NCBI GenBank assembly: GCA_028753945.1
Contig: JAPNXP010000004.1
Location: 2,356,001 to 2,420,000 of the forward strand
Length of the DNA stretch: 64,000 bases
Origin: Hexactinellida sp. DTS-2022
Lineage: Eukaryota > Porifera > Hexactinellida
Direction: 5' to 3'
Shown: positions 34,558-45,729 of the stretch, piece after piece
Layout of the letters: each line of letters begins with the position of its first letter
Numbering within the stretch: position 1 is the first letter of the stretch
Program-made: the position numbers and the translations under genes
The notes under the pieces: model-generated
What the model was told of the DNA's origin: nothing
What the model saw: the letters and a program-made list of their open reading frames with translations, nothing else
Databases searched by the model: none

Positions 34558-36990
34558 TTGAGACTAATTATGAATATTGAAGCTCGTTTCTACGAGTCAT
34601 TATACAAATTATCAAAAGCCAATCGTTCAGATCTATTTACACGCATTGAAGTAGATGAAAAGATACTTTTTCTCTCTGGGGTACCTCCGAAGAGCAATTC
34701 CTCTAATTATAATAAGTGGTATCGTCTCAATAAAAGATTCACAATTGTTAAGTTGCAGACTTCAAATTTGCTATATTTGAAAGGAGATGCTGCAGCTTTA
34801 AATAAGAGAGTTGTACCAATTGAAGATATGTTTTCTATCATTAAAAAGATTCGCATAGATCAGGGGCATCCTGGTCGTGATGGCCTTCATAAAGCTATTT
34901 CTCAGAAATACCATGGCATAACGAAAGAGGTTTGTCAAATTTACGTATCTTATTGCCAATTTTGCCAGTTTAAGAAGCATAAGAAACCAATGAAATCGTT
35001 AGTTGTAAAACCTATATCTTCTTCAGCTTACTTGTCCAGAGGTCAAATGGATCTCATTGATTTTTCGTCTACTTTCCCTGAGACTAACGAACCATATAAG
35101 TGGTTATTGGTTTACCAAGACCATTTGACAAAATATATTCGTATATGTCCTCTTATTAATAAATCAGCTCAAGAGGTATCTAAAGTTTTAATGAATATTT
35201 TCTGGGACTTAGGTGCTCCACTATTGTTACAAAGTGATAATCAGGGTTGCCAATCCAATCCAATCCAATCGACAATCCAATCCAATCGAGCCAAATTTGG
35301 ACAATCGGCAATCCAAATTTGGACAATCGATTATTCGGATGACAATCCAATCGCAATCGACAATCCAAAATATCATCGATTCTTTTGGATTGTTTCTCCG
35401 ATTTTTTTCGATCGTTTACTGCTCAGTATTATATCAAAAAGAGTTATGTTTCATCATATGTTCAAACTTAAAACATATATTATTGGGTTTAATTGACGAG
35501 CAATTGAGCATTTTAAATTTTGGCATTATTTAGATATTGAAAAAACAAACAATCGGAAAAAATCGATGAAATTCATCGATTGCAATCCAATCGATAATCC
35601 AATCGATGAAAAATGCAGCAATCCAATCGACAATCCAATCGATGAAAAATGAAGCAATCCAATCGACAATCCAATCGATGATAAATGCAGCAATCGGCAA
35701 TCGAAAATATTCTCGATTGGATTGGATTGGCAACCCTGGTGATAATGGAAGAGAGTTCCGAAATGAGCTGCTCTTCCAACAACTCAATCAACACTGGCCA
35801 TATTCGAAGATCATTCATGGTAAGCCACGCTACCCACAGTCTCAAGGTTCTGTTGAGCGTGCTAATCAAAGTATCAAACAACTTTTTACTACTTCTTGCC
35901 TTGAGCATTCCACAAATTGCTGGATAAAATTTGTTGTACAGGTACAATATCAAAAAAATACAAGTTTTCATACTACACTCGGAATGACACCATTTGAGGC
36001 CAGTTTTAATTGCAAGCCTCCTTTGGGATTAGCAGAATTAGGTATTCCTGATGAGCTATCAAATGACATAATTACAGAAGAAGACCTAGATATAATTATT
36101 GAAGATATTAATCAATCGGAGGGAGTATTCATTGAACAGGCCCATGGAAACGAACCAATGAACACGGGTATTACAGACTATCCTCAAAGTTTTGATTCTG
36201 GAAACTTTGAAGCATACATAGAAGAAATATCACTACCTCTTCCTTCAAATCTTCAGGTGTATGATCCACCTAACCAATTACTTCCTCATTATGAACCCTA
36301 TATAAATTCAAAGTTTCCCCCTGCTGAAACTGATGTTGACTCAAATTCAATACCTTCAAATGAATCTCCTTTTGAACAAAGTTATTCCCCTTCCTCCATC
36401 CTCAACATAAACTGTGTTGAATGTGGACTGGAAACATCCAAACTTCATAGTTGTCCTGATTGCTTACGGTATATTCATGTCCCATGTGGCATCCAACTTG
36501 GTGAAGAGGGCTTTGGTTCCAGAATACATACTTTGCAAAAATTGTTCGTTAAACAGAAAACGTGAGAAAGCAGAATCAAATCGATGCACTATTAAATGCA
36601 AGCAACAAAAATTGCATAACCGTATGCTTAAGTATAGTGCCAATAAACCAAACCACCGATTTCTAAACCTGATGTAAGGACAACACTAGGAAGTAGAAAT
36701 AAGATTGGGGTTATAGCTGAAAACCGAGATGGATATTATACAATAGCTACCAAACAAGGAAAAATTGATACTCCTTTTACCAGAAACCAATTTGATTTAT
36801 GTACAGCAAAAGTACTCATGTTGGATGAAATGCCTGAATCAACAATTACATACACAAATGCTATGCAGAACGCTTTATTGAGTACTACTTATTCTTGAAA
36901 ATGTAAGAATTGTAAGAATAATAGATGCCCTTGCAGAAGGAGTAGCAAACAATGCCATACGAGGTGCCATAATGGTAAAGTGTACAAATG
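34558..36990 (+). pseudogene. Ginger-like integrase/transposase, interrupted
   Basis: The first part (34558-35241) has an HHCC zinc region, QGHPGRDGLHK and YCQFCQ, then the integrase core with QMDLIDF (first Asp) and LLQSDN (second Asp). The second part (35747-36565) has SQGSVERANQSIK, which carries the Glu of the D,D-35-E triad, a linker rich in acidic residues, and a zinc-binding CVEC, CPDC, HVPC cluster. A further Cys-rich tail follows near 36898-36990 (CKNCKNNRCPCRR). This order is known from KRBA2-like proteins and Ginger transposases. A MITE separates the first two parts. Ginger is favoured over an LTR element because of the terminal inverted repeats. Confidence 0.8.
35242..35738. mobile_element. 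hAT-type MITE in the integrase gene
   Basis: Ends CAGGGTTGCCAATCCAATCC and the exact inverse; perfect 8-bp TSD GTGATAAT at 35234-35241 and 35739-35746. Interior ATCGATTGCAATCC motifs. 497 bp. It landed right after the second catalytic Asp. Confidence 0.93.
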
Positions 36991-37164
36991 GACTAGTTTT
37001 ATAACTTCATTCAGAAAAAATCACTTACTTTTCTCTATTCATATATAATATATTAGTTTAGATAGATTTATTTTCTTTCTAGTACACATATAGCAAAACT
37101 TACGAATAATTCTCAAATAGAATTTCTGAGTCCAGGTGCGTAGCTACAATTGGGAACCCCACTA

Positions 37165-37489
37165 CAGTGGCGGATTTAGGGGGGGCACAGGGGGTACGTG
37201 CTCCCCCCTGGAAAAAGATAACCCATAAAATATGGGGGAAATTTGCTGGTGGAACCAAATAATATGAGAATAGACCACAATAATAACAGTTTTAGAACAC
37301 ATATTTAACGAATTCTTAAATAATTTGCAATGATTTAACGAATTCTTAAATAATTTGTAATGATTTAACGAATTCTTAAATAATTTGTAATGATTTAACG
37401 AATTCTTAAATAATTTGTAATGATTTAACGAATTCTTAAATAATTTGTAATGATTTAACGAATTCTTAAATAATTTGTATTGATTTAAC
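37165..37489. repeat. Lone hAT end and 30-bp minisatellite
   Basis: CAGTGGCGGATTTAGGGGGG at 37165 is a hAT end with no partner found. From about 37308 to 37489 a 30-bp unit (TGATTTAACGAATTCTTAAA plus TAATTTGTAA) is repeated about six times. Because 30 is a multiple of three the array stays open on the minus strand (YKLFKNSLNH repeated), which is not evidence for a gene. Confidence 0.8.
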
Positions 37490-37706
37490 CAGGATGTTAT
37501 CCAGGCGTGCTGGCCGCGCCTAAAAAAGGAGCGAAATTTGGCAGGATTTTTATCTAGGCGTACAAAAATCGATCCTAGGCCTACAATATCGAGAGATGCT
37601 CCCATAGACTGAATCCAAGATGACTAATCTAGGCGTACAAAATGAAAACTGAACGAGCTCTAACAAAATCTAGGAGCGGGGTAATTTTTTCCTGGATGAA
37701 AGCCTG
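37490..37706. mobile_element. hAT-type MITE, TAGGCGCG family, in the minisatellite
   Basis: Ends CAGGATGTTATCCAGGC and, inverted, CAGGCTTTCATCCAGG; perfect TSD GATTTAAC (37482-37489, 37707-37714), itself part of a minisatellite unit. Relative of 19878-20062. Confidence 0.88.
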
Positions 37707-38668
37707 GATTTAACGAACTTCTTGAGATTTCTCTTTACAATAAACAACAAACTACAGTTGAAACCGGGTTTTTCTTATACTCGGTTATTCTAATTATTAT
37801 TATTTTTTAATGAATTTGTACTGCAATTATAGTTTAATTCGTCATTCTATTTATTCTATCGGTTTTTACTAACGCTTACGTACGTGAAGATTCAACAATA
37901 TATAATCATCCCACATTAATATAGAAGCCTGAAAAATCTGAAAACTAATGATGTTTTGTTGACTTCGGCAATAGACTAGTCAATTGCGCAAATGACTAAC
38001 CAATTAGTTTTTTGCGCAACTAACTAGTCAATTGCGCAAATGACTAATTTCGGCAATAGACTGCAACATATACATTTTAAAATATTGTGATTTCAATTAA
38101 ATTTAGAAAATATTCACGAAGTGGCATAAGTGTTTCTGCCACGTGCCACTTGTGGCATAAGTGGCACAAATGGAAATGTGGCTGTATCACAGTGGAAAAT
38201 ATTCGGATTGATTTGAAATTATCCACTTAGAGTAATTAAACTATGTGGAATTCAAATCTGCTATCAGAATGAATATATTAACATTGCATCTTAATTATCA
38301 CAAATTAAATATTTAATGAGGTAATTATATATTTAATGAGTTTAACGCCTCCATAAAAATGTAAATTCGAAAATTTTGCTGTTTTAATATACTTTACATA
38401 GCGTTTCATGTAAATAGCCATTTGTAGAATCTACTATTGTTATAATGCTGGTATAAACTCAAATGTCGGAATACAAATTATTGCTGTTCAAATACTTTTG
38501 GCCGGTTAGTGTACACTTAAAGCAATGAATTATATACTGTATTGGGATTCCCTGTTCGCTTGAATAAATATATACGTAAACCAAGTTGTGCCTTTGTGGA
38601 GAATGCATCATGCATGGCAGAATATACTATCATCACTGTAGACATTTTAAGGCATTATTTGATTCATA

Positions 38669-39037
38669 TCTTATTATAGGAAATTAACGCGCCATGAAAT
38701 CAACGCGGATTTCCCCAAATCGCGATAATTTCCTTCGCGTTAATTTCCAAGACCTTATTTTCCTTCTATTTAGCAAAATAATTCAATGGATGGACAAACT
38801 TCCGAGCTACATATTTTCAGATGTGTAACTAGTTTGAAAGGATCTACTATGTCTATCAAGTAGATTGGAAGCCTATTTGGGCACAATAATAGTATTAAAT
38901 CAGGAGATTAATAATCCTGAAATTTTTATTTATAAAATGTATACGCGTTAATTTCATGTATTTGAAAATGTTCAGCTCCAATTCGCGTTAATTTCTTTCG
39001 CGTTAATTACATGGCGCGTTAATTTCCTATAATAAGG
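38669..39037. mobile_element. TA-flanked MITE, copy 2
   Basis: Second copy of the MITE at 17473-17839, inverted relative to it: end CTTATTATAGGAAATTAACG, TA flanks, and the same core (CCTATTTGGGCACAATAATA). Confidence 0.85.
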
Positions 39038-39547
39038 TACCTAGTTAGTAAGAATAGATCCCTCTACGTCTGTACAGAAAAGGCAAAATGGTTAAATTCC
39101 TGTACTGTACAATGGAAATCCTGTACGGTTGGAAGGTGGTAGAGTGTTGGGGAGTCGTTTAATGTTAGTAGCTCGGTGAATTTATATTCCAGGTCAATAC
39201 AAGATTATGTGCGAAAATATTTATAATAAGATGAAGTTTTAAATTTACACAATCAAGCTTTAGAAAATAAAATCTGAAAACCCACCGTTTTAAGAAATAT
39301 AAGAATCTAAAATAGGGGAAATAATTACAAATGTTAATGTTATGAATTAATACGAAACAATACTTTAAGAGAACTTGATATCATCACATTTATTCTATAA
39401 TACTCCCAAACTTCTAGATCAGAATGATGAGAAGTATAACTTAATGCACTTCACAAACCTTGACCCAAATATGTACTGTTTGTTTATAATGATAGGATAG
39501 AAGTAGATAGTTCAAAGAAGAAGTAATATATCTTGAAACAATTGACT

Positions 39548-39849
39548 CACGATTTTCTTCTAAATATCTTGTGTAAAAAATAAAAATAAATCTCCTTAGG
39601 AAGTAATGTACAATTCTTGTTTATCGATTCGCATAATTCTAAATAACAAAGGTTTTCATAATCACTGAAAATAGTTCGTAAATCCAATTCGATATAGATT
39701 TCTTTCACATTCAGAACACATTTCGCATCGGTTTGAGCATAATTATCCTTGAAAAGAACAATTAAAACTAGTCCGAAAATTATCAACATGTCCGAACCTC
39801 GATAATTGGTAACCCTCGAGTATCCCAAAGCAAGTATGATAAATATCAA
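39548..39849 (-). CDS. Possible host exon with signal peptide
   Basis: A 100-residue minus-strand frame. From the Met at residue 21 the segment MLIIFGLVLIVLF followed by KDNYAQTDA reads like a signal peptide and cleavage region; four Cys follow (KCVL, NLCY, LCES, NCTLL). The frame ends at CG|GTGAGT-like sequence near 39550, a fair 5' splice site, so it might be a first coding exon of a secreted protein. I recognise no family, and chance is not excluded. Confidence 0.25.
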
Positions 39850-39872
39850 ATTTATACGTATGTATTAAATTT

Positions 39873-40151
39873 CAGGGAATGAAAGGTTCACGAACGAACT
39901 TATTGAACTTGTACTGAACGAACTGAACGAACGCCAACGGTTTCCTGAACGGCAGTTGAACGAATGAAAGAGCTGAAGGAACTGAACGAATTGAACGAAC
40001 GAATGAACTGAACGAATAGACCGAAGGAATTGAATTAAAGCTGGAACTGGTGTTGAAGTTAGGAGGTGAATGTGAACGAACTGAACGTACGTTAATTTGA
40101 AATGAACTGAATTGGGTTTATTCAGTCCGTTCGTGAACCTTTCATTCGCTG
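39873..40151. mobile_element. MITE with GAACGAACTGAACG repeats
   Basis: Ends CAGGGAATGAAAGGTTCACG and, inverted, CAGCGAATGAAAGGTTCACG. Flanks both contain GTATTAA. Interior GAACTGAACGAA repeats. hAT-like ends. Confidence 0.7.
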
Positions 40152-40309
40152 GTATTAATACTGGATTTCTTATCAACAAAATTAAACAAGAAAATACAAT
40201 AAAATTGGCATCATCTTCCCAGTATTCTGCTATAAATAATACTGGAAAGATGATACCAATTTTTTTAGAAATATGTGTCAAATCTATTAAAAGCCCATAA
40301 AATTATCAT

Positions 40310-40512
40310 TGTTGTTAAGTGAGATACTATCTGTGTTGAGCAATAAAGACTCAATAGAGAAAATGTATTAATTTACTATAATTAGTATTTATTATAACAG
40401 ATTAATTTCTAAATGAAGTTTAAAACATTGAACTGTGTTTATCACTTTTTCATCTTAAACTACTTCATCCATGGTACATTTGATGGTTGGCCTTTTATAG
40501 AGTAGGCCATAG
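40310..40512 (-). mobile_element. Lone P3-type terminus
   Basis: Matches the left end of P3 over about 200 bp (TTTATTATAACAGATTAATT, CTACTTCATCCATGGTACAT, AGAGTAGGCCATAG). No second end nearby; a broken terminal fragment. Confidence 0.75.
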
Positions 40513-41057
40513 TGCAGCATTTTAGATCAAATAATAACAGGATAATTAAAGGTTTAATAGGGTATTGATCATTACTAGGGTACAGTAAGCTATGATAGTT
40601 GAATATACGTAGTAGGAAATAGATGCAGAAAAATCTATAAAATAAAGAATGACATTAACAAATTAGAATACACCAATTTTGAACAAAATAGGACAAGATT
40701 TTAAAGGGATATTATTATATGGCTAATTTAAAGCTTAGCTTATTTAAAATAGCAAAAAAATTCAAGGAATATTTGTTCAAGTTAGTTGCCTCTCCAGCAG
40801 TGTGACCAGATGTAGTACTTCAAAAAGACACTAATCAACTAAATAACCGCAAATTGAGAAACCCAATATTAGAGAAGTAGAAAATTTAAAAATATATATC
40901 ACAAGGAAGAAAATAGCATGCTTTAGGAATTCTAGATAGAACAGACTTTAACGACTTTCAAAAAGAAAAGGAAACATTGTAAGAAGGCTTATCGGTGTCC
41001 ATGGAAGTAGAATAATTGGAAATTTCCATAAAAAATACACTGAATTCAATTTACTAT
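40513..41057. other. No gene recognised
   Basis: AT-rich DNA. If the frame at 41058 is a host exon, this would be its 3' side. Confidence 0.35.
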
Positions 41058-41105
41058 TTATTGACCAAGCATGGCAGAAGGACGATAACTAACGTTTGTA
41101 CATGG
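41058..41105 (-). pseudogene. Possible end of a host exon, downstream of the RAG1-like insertion
   Basis: On the minus strand the bases after the TSD read CTNVSYRPSAMLGQ and a stop (41058-41060), with AATAAA overlapping that stop. It continues the frame of 44186-44319 when one TSD copy is ignored. No family recognised. Confidence 0.3.
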
Positions 41106-44100
41106 CACAGTGGGTTATTATGGCTATTCAGGGGAAATAGGCATTTGCGAGGCAGACAGACCTATCAAATGTATTATTTGCGTATGGGTTATCAACCCTC
41201 TACATTCAATTTACATCACTTAATTTTATGTACCGCTTCAATTTTTTGATTTAATGACGTCATCGTGAGATCACATATTTACAAAAATATCTATTTAGCT
41301 CTATAATGTGTTCCTAAATACTTCGAATGCAATGCATATTATTTTCACTCTATTTAAGACATACTACTTCATGCTTTCACGATTCAATATTAACTTTCAA
41401 ATTTTTATTATTAATATCATAGATACTAAACTAAGGAATTTATTTGAAGAGCAATGAATCCAAAAGTTTGTCCTGATCCAGTGAAGCCACTTTATCTCCT
41501 TTGCACTTCTCCTTCCTGATATGCCCTATTTCTCCGCAACGTTTGCACACTAAAACTCTACGGTAACTTGAAAAGAGAGGGTCACTCTAACTAAGAAGTC
41601 TAACAAAAACATCTCTGATGTTTAAGGAAAATGAATTTTTTCTTAAAAGGTGTTCACGATAGCGCCTTATTAGCTTATTACAAGCTTCTACAGCCTCTTC
41701 TGAATATTCTTTCAGTGCATAACCGTCATTGCAATCACGGATTAATTCTGTGGAATGAGCTAAAACCTTATGCAATGAAGGGGTAATACTTGCCCATGGG
41801 AAGGCTGTTAAAATTAGCTCGTAAGTCTGTTTGCAAAGGACATCCATTTTTTCTGTTTCTACCTCCTGGCTACTGTTAAAAACTCGTAAGATAACTGATA
41901 GATTCATTTGAATGATTGCAATCTGCTCTCTAACGTCTGCCGGAATTAGACAGAATACCCATGTGATAAAATCATTTTTATTGGAAAAACATTGCCTAGA
42001 AATATTCCCTGTTGAAGTAGTACCGCCTTGAGGTGTTGGCTGATCTATTCGAAGGCCAGTTTTTTCAAAGAGAAATTCAGAACAAAACTTTTTCGCTGTT
42101 TCGATTGGTTTTGAAGTAGGCGACCATACTCTCCTTCCAGACTTTAAATGATAAACAAGGAGCATGACCAATGGAAGACACAAGTATAGCTATGTAAAGG
42201 CGACGCCGACAGTATGTTTATATCGGATAGTGGTTCATGAGTGATACCTAACCTATCAGCATGAGGAAGTGATAAATATTCATCCGCATCCACGTAATTG
42301 AACAGTTCTTTTGCATCTGCTATGTGCCTATTAATAGGGAATCCGGCCCAGACTAATTCTAGATCTTTTAATTCGTGTTTATGTGCAGTACATAACTGAC
42401 ACGATGCGCCACCAGCTCCGCTTAGAATACCAGACATCTTCCCATCGAGCATACTACGGCTGATTTTAACACGAACAACACCTTCAGGAAACTTTATTCC
42501 TTCTTGCTCAATGACTGATACTTCTGGATTAATGAAATTAGTCATAATGAATTTAACGTTCTCATAACATTCCTTCTGGGCCAATAATACAACTGGTCTT
42601 ACGCCAAATGAAGAATTAGGTGAGTAGTTTTTCCATATTTGCATGTTACTCGAGTTGTGTATGGATAAAATTTTGAATGCGAATAAGATAAAAAATTTCG
42701 AACTTGGGGTTGGATTGAGTTGGTAATGATTATAAATCTGATGACAACCAGAACCATCGAGGCCGTCAGCAATTTTTACTGATAAAGGGAATTCAAAATC
42801 AAGGATCGGAGGTAATGTTTGAAATAGACGTAATAAACTCTGGAATAAAATCCTTCTATAAGATAGTGAGATCCCGATAGTAACATTATGGACATTGTTT
42901 ACATAGGTTAACTCGTTAACTAGAACGGCATCCTTACGATATTCAGCAAGTTTAGAATAAGATGGAAATATTATGTCCTCTGATTTACAAATTAACCGAA
43001 AAGATGTATATTTTTGCTTACCAATTTCGAGAAGATCAAGCAAGAACGTTGATTTATCTATGGACATAATTTTCGATTTATCTGCAAATGTCCCCTTTGA
43101 AATGATTTCCTTGCAGAAGTTTGCCGTGCTTACATCCTTAGTCTCGTTAGAAATAAGTTGAAGCGCTTGAGCGGCTATGGTTTTGGCACTAACATCCTCT
43201 TTCTCAGCTATTTGACGGATTAGTTGCAATACTGGCGCTAATCTAGTTCTCAATCCCTTGAGGGTTAACTTTGATAAGTCCTTTCGTATTTCTGCTGATA
43301 AGTCAACGGTAAAGATTGCATTGTCAGGTGAAAGCATTTTCTCCGCAGGTTGTTTAACTCTAGGAGAGTAAAACATCAACTCCTCCCAGGTGCATAAATT
43401 ACTTTTCTTTACAAAGCTCTCTCTTCCCGATTTGAGATCGCGAAACTTTCGAGTAATGAAATGAAATTCGCTATCCGGCTGTTGGAATATGTTAAGTAAT
43501 TCCTCAGAAGCAGCTCTGATTGATGGTTTAGAGTTTAAAAGTTTAAAAGCCTCTTTGTTATTCATTCTATAATATCAACAGTCAAACAATGTTAAAATTT
43601 GATCAATTTTGAATTTTTATATTTTAAACATTTTAAGAAATTTATTAGTGACTTCTAGAAAATTGGGCAGAAGGGCCTCGGGGCGGCTTGGTGCGGTCCG
43701 ATAAAATATACCAAATTAAAGTTAAACCAATTAGCTATCATAATAAAAATTAAAAACATCTGCTCACGACTGCTCACCAATATTTTTCACACTAAATAGG
43801 CAAAATAATTGTGTCCGATTATTGTTCAACATCATTGAGAGTACACAGAAAATTTTCAGAGAATTTGCTTACGACTCTCTCTTCGTATATTATATACTAG
43901 CATAAATGTCAAAGGAATAAGAATATCATATCCGCCTTTACGTTGCTATGTAATTAAATATCAATTTATAAATAGAATCCAACAGTTGTGAAACATCAAA
44001 CTTTCACTATGAAAATTGTTTATCAAGTTAGTAATTAATCAACACACAAGTGAAGAACCTGAAGTACTATGACAATGAAAAGTTGGATTTATAGGTTTTA

Positions 44101-44185
44101 GACAATGCGGAATAAGAATATAATAATATCAAAGCCATTCAGGAGTTTGAAAAATTACACTAATTCCCCATAATAACCCACTGTG
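41106..44185 (-). mobile_element. RAG1-like (Transib-superfamily) transposon, full length
   Basis: The ends are CACAGTGGGTTATTATGG on the left and the exact inverse on the right over 18 bp. Both start with CACAGTG, the consensus heptamer of V(D)J recombination signals and of RAG/Transib termini. The TSD CATGG is perfect at 41101-41105 and 44186-44190; 5 bp is the length made by RAG and Transib. The 3,080-bp element carries a single minus-strand gene for a RAG1-core protein and no second gene. No nonamer at 12- or 23-bp spacing is evident. Confidence 0.93.
41440..43565 (-). pseudogene. RAG1-like transposase
   Basis: About 708 codons from the ATG at 43565. Block 1 (473 residues) aligns with the RAG1 core: a FLLDLLEIGKQKYTSFR region like the RAG1 pre-RNase H part, VKIADGLDGSG with the first Asp at 267, SSKFFILFAFKIL, PNSSFGVRPVVLLA, and SMLDGKMSG with the second Asp at 374, then the zinc pair CQLC (389/392). 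After one frame change near 42160, block 2 (41587-42183) has LHKVLAH, the His pair of the second zinc region, and EEAVEACNKLIRRYR, whose Glu 166 matches RAG1 E962. One in-frame TAG (41587-41589) precedes SDPLFSSYRR and a zinc knuckle CKRCGEIGH near 41500-41550; the frame ends at 41440. So one frameshift and one stop spoil an otherwise complete gene. No N-terminal RING or RAG2 partner. Confidence 0.88.
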
Positions 44186-44319
44186 CATGGTTTTGAATCT
44201 CTTCCAAGCTTATATTCAGAGTTATCAGCTATTTTGTACAGCGGATCATTGGTTTCACCACTTTTAACGATTATCAGACTGTATTCCTCAACAATGGTAG
44301 GATTGGTGGTATCTTTACT
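44186..44319 (-). pseudogene. Possible host coding exon split by the RAG1-like element
   Basis: Minus-strand frame DTTNPTIVEEYSLIIVKSG followed by ETNDPLYKIADNSEYKLGR and DSKP up to the insertion. It is open for 44 codons, begins after an AG that could be a 3' splice site (44320), and reopens in frame beyond the element for 15 codons to a stop at 41058. Composition is that of a hydrophilic C-terminal tail. I do not recognise the protein. Confidence 0.35.
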
Positions 44320-44330
44320 CTATCCAAGCA

Positions 44331-45606
44331 ATCACTGACGAAAATAGTCAACAATTGATCAAAATAAATATTAAAAAAGTGAATATTTAAACTTTTATGG
44401 CCTATAGTCACATTCTAGGGTACGCTTTCTTATCAATATTCTTTCTCAGACACCCGAGGTGCTAGAATCACTATCTACGTCTCAAAATGCTCGCAATATC
44501 CGACTTCCTATCCGTCAATAATACATTTCGTGACCCTAACACGCACCGTTTTCAAAATGTTCCATAAATGGTCATGTAATGTGCCCATTTTTGATGACAC
44601 AGCAAATTTCTTCTCTCCTAAAGTATAAACTCTAGAGCTTAGCTCTAACCATCTAATCACATCAATATCCCAATACAAACTCATTGGAAGTACAAATGAG
44701 ACCATAATCCAACTGGTTACAATCCTATAAATTCACATGCCCATATATGGTGGTGTCCTTTCAGCGATGTGACCATAAACCTTGAAATTAATTGATATGC
44801 GAGAGCTTAGCTCTAACTTCCCCGAAATATCAATAATCCATTTCAACTTTGAAGGTAAAGTTTTATATGGAATAAAACAATTTTCCACAAGATTGCAACC
44901 CCTCTTTACCATTTTTCCAGGAATAATTGGAATGACAAGATGCCGGAATAAATGCCCGACTTATTTGGGAAATATACAATAGATTAAGACTAAAAAATTT
45001 TTATACACAATGAATGATACTTAACTTCAAACCACCTTTTTTTTCCCGCAGAAATCAGCAATATTTCATGGAGATTATGCGCTAACAACGTAATTTCGAT
45101 GATAATATATACTTTTTCGGACTCCGGAGCCTTCATAATTAATTATTCCCTCATAAAAGTAATTAATCGCTACGTGAGTCAACGGGGTGGTAATAATAGA
45201 CCTATTAGAAGTTAAGTATTGAATTTGAACATTCTAGAACAAGTATGAATCAGTTTACGAATGCATATAAACTATGTCATATAGGATAGACGCTCTTATT
45301 CTAATATAGAAAGAATCTATACTTAGCCACAAAAATTTGTTCTAGAAGTATATTACTGACTTCTAAGTTATGCTCACCCCAGCCCTCAGTGATACTTCAC
45401 TAATGGAAATAAATGCTCATTTGGATAATCCTTTTATTAATCAAAAATTCCTGTCCTTGGACACCGTTATCTTGAAAGTACTGTCCTTCCAAAAATAGGA
45501 CACCTGGTCACCGTGTTCCAGGAGTGTAAACATAAAGTGATAGTGGGTCGAACTATGCAATTAGAATTGCAAGAGGGCTGAGTCACATCCATCCTAATAA
45601 AATAAA
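44331..45606. other. No gene recognised
   Basis: AT-rich DNA. GAGCTTAGCTCTAAC occurs at about 44636 and 44803; otherwise no structure seen. Short frames on both strands lack recognisable domains. Confidence 0.4.
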
Positions 45607-45639
45607 AAACTGCAAATAGTTCTTAGTATGTTCCGAGTG

Positions 45640-45705
45640 ATTGAAGAGACTGGACAGTTTCGATATATGATTTTTGGCATATAGGGGTAACTAATGGAAC
45701 CCGAC
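45640..45705 (+). mobile_element. Helitron 5' fragment
   Basis: Short stretch matching the 5' part of the Helitron family (ATTTTTGGCATATAGGGGTA), truncated on both sides. Confidence 0.5.
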
Positions 45706-45729
45706 ATGTTTAATCTATTGAAGAAATAA

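Larger units (their letters stand above)
33969..38068 (+). mobile_element. Ginger-like transposon (GIN integrase family)
   Basis: Terminal inverted repeats of about 190 bp beginning TGTTGCAGTCTATTGCC, with a 4-bp TATA on each side (33965-33968, 38069-38072). TGT...ACA ends, a 4-bp TSD and an integrase-type gene without gag or reverse transcriptase fit the Ginger group of cut-and-paste elements. It carries at least two hAT MITEs and a minisatellite near its right end. It is broken. Confidence 0.85.
33845..38511. mobile_element. Mariner-type MITE holding the Ginger-like element
   Basis: Ends CACTGACCAGCCAAAAGTAT and, inverted, CACTAACCGGCCAAAAGTAT, with TA on both flanks (33843-33844 and 38512-38513). 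A relative is at 58651-59366. The 4.1-kb insertion at 33969-38068 splits it. Confidence 0.82.

Noticed and set aside
37162-37605. A 147-residue frame with ten-residue repeats
   Set aside because: It is only the 30-bp minisatellite read in an open frame, together with MITE sequence.
33969-38068. Reading the integrase region as an LTR retrotransposon
   Set aside because: No LTRs, gag or reverse transcriptase are seen, and inverted repeats with a 4-bp flank bound the unit.
41106-44185. A RAG2-like gene or RSS nonamers in the RAG1-like element
   Set aside because: No Kelch or PHD coding signal occurs between the gene and either end, and at 12 or 23 bp from the heptamers the sequence does not match ACAAAAACC well.
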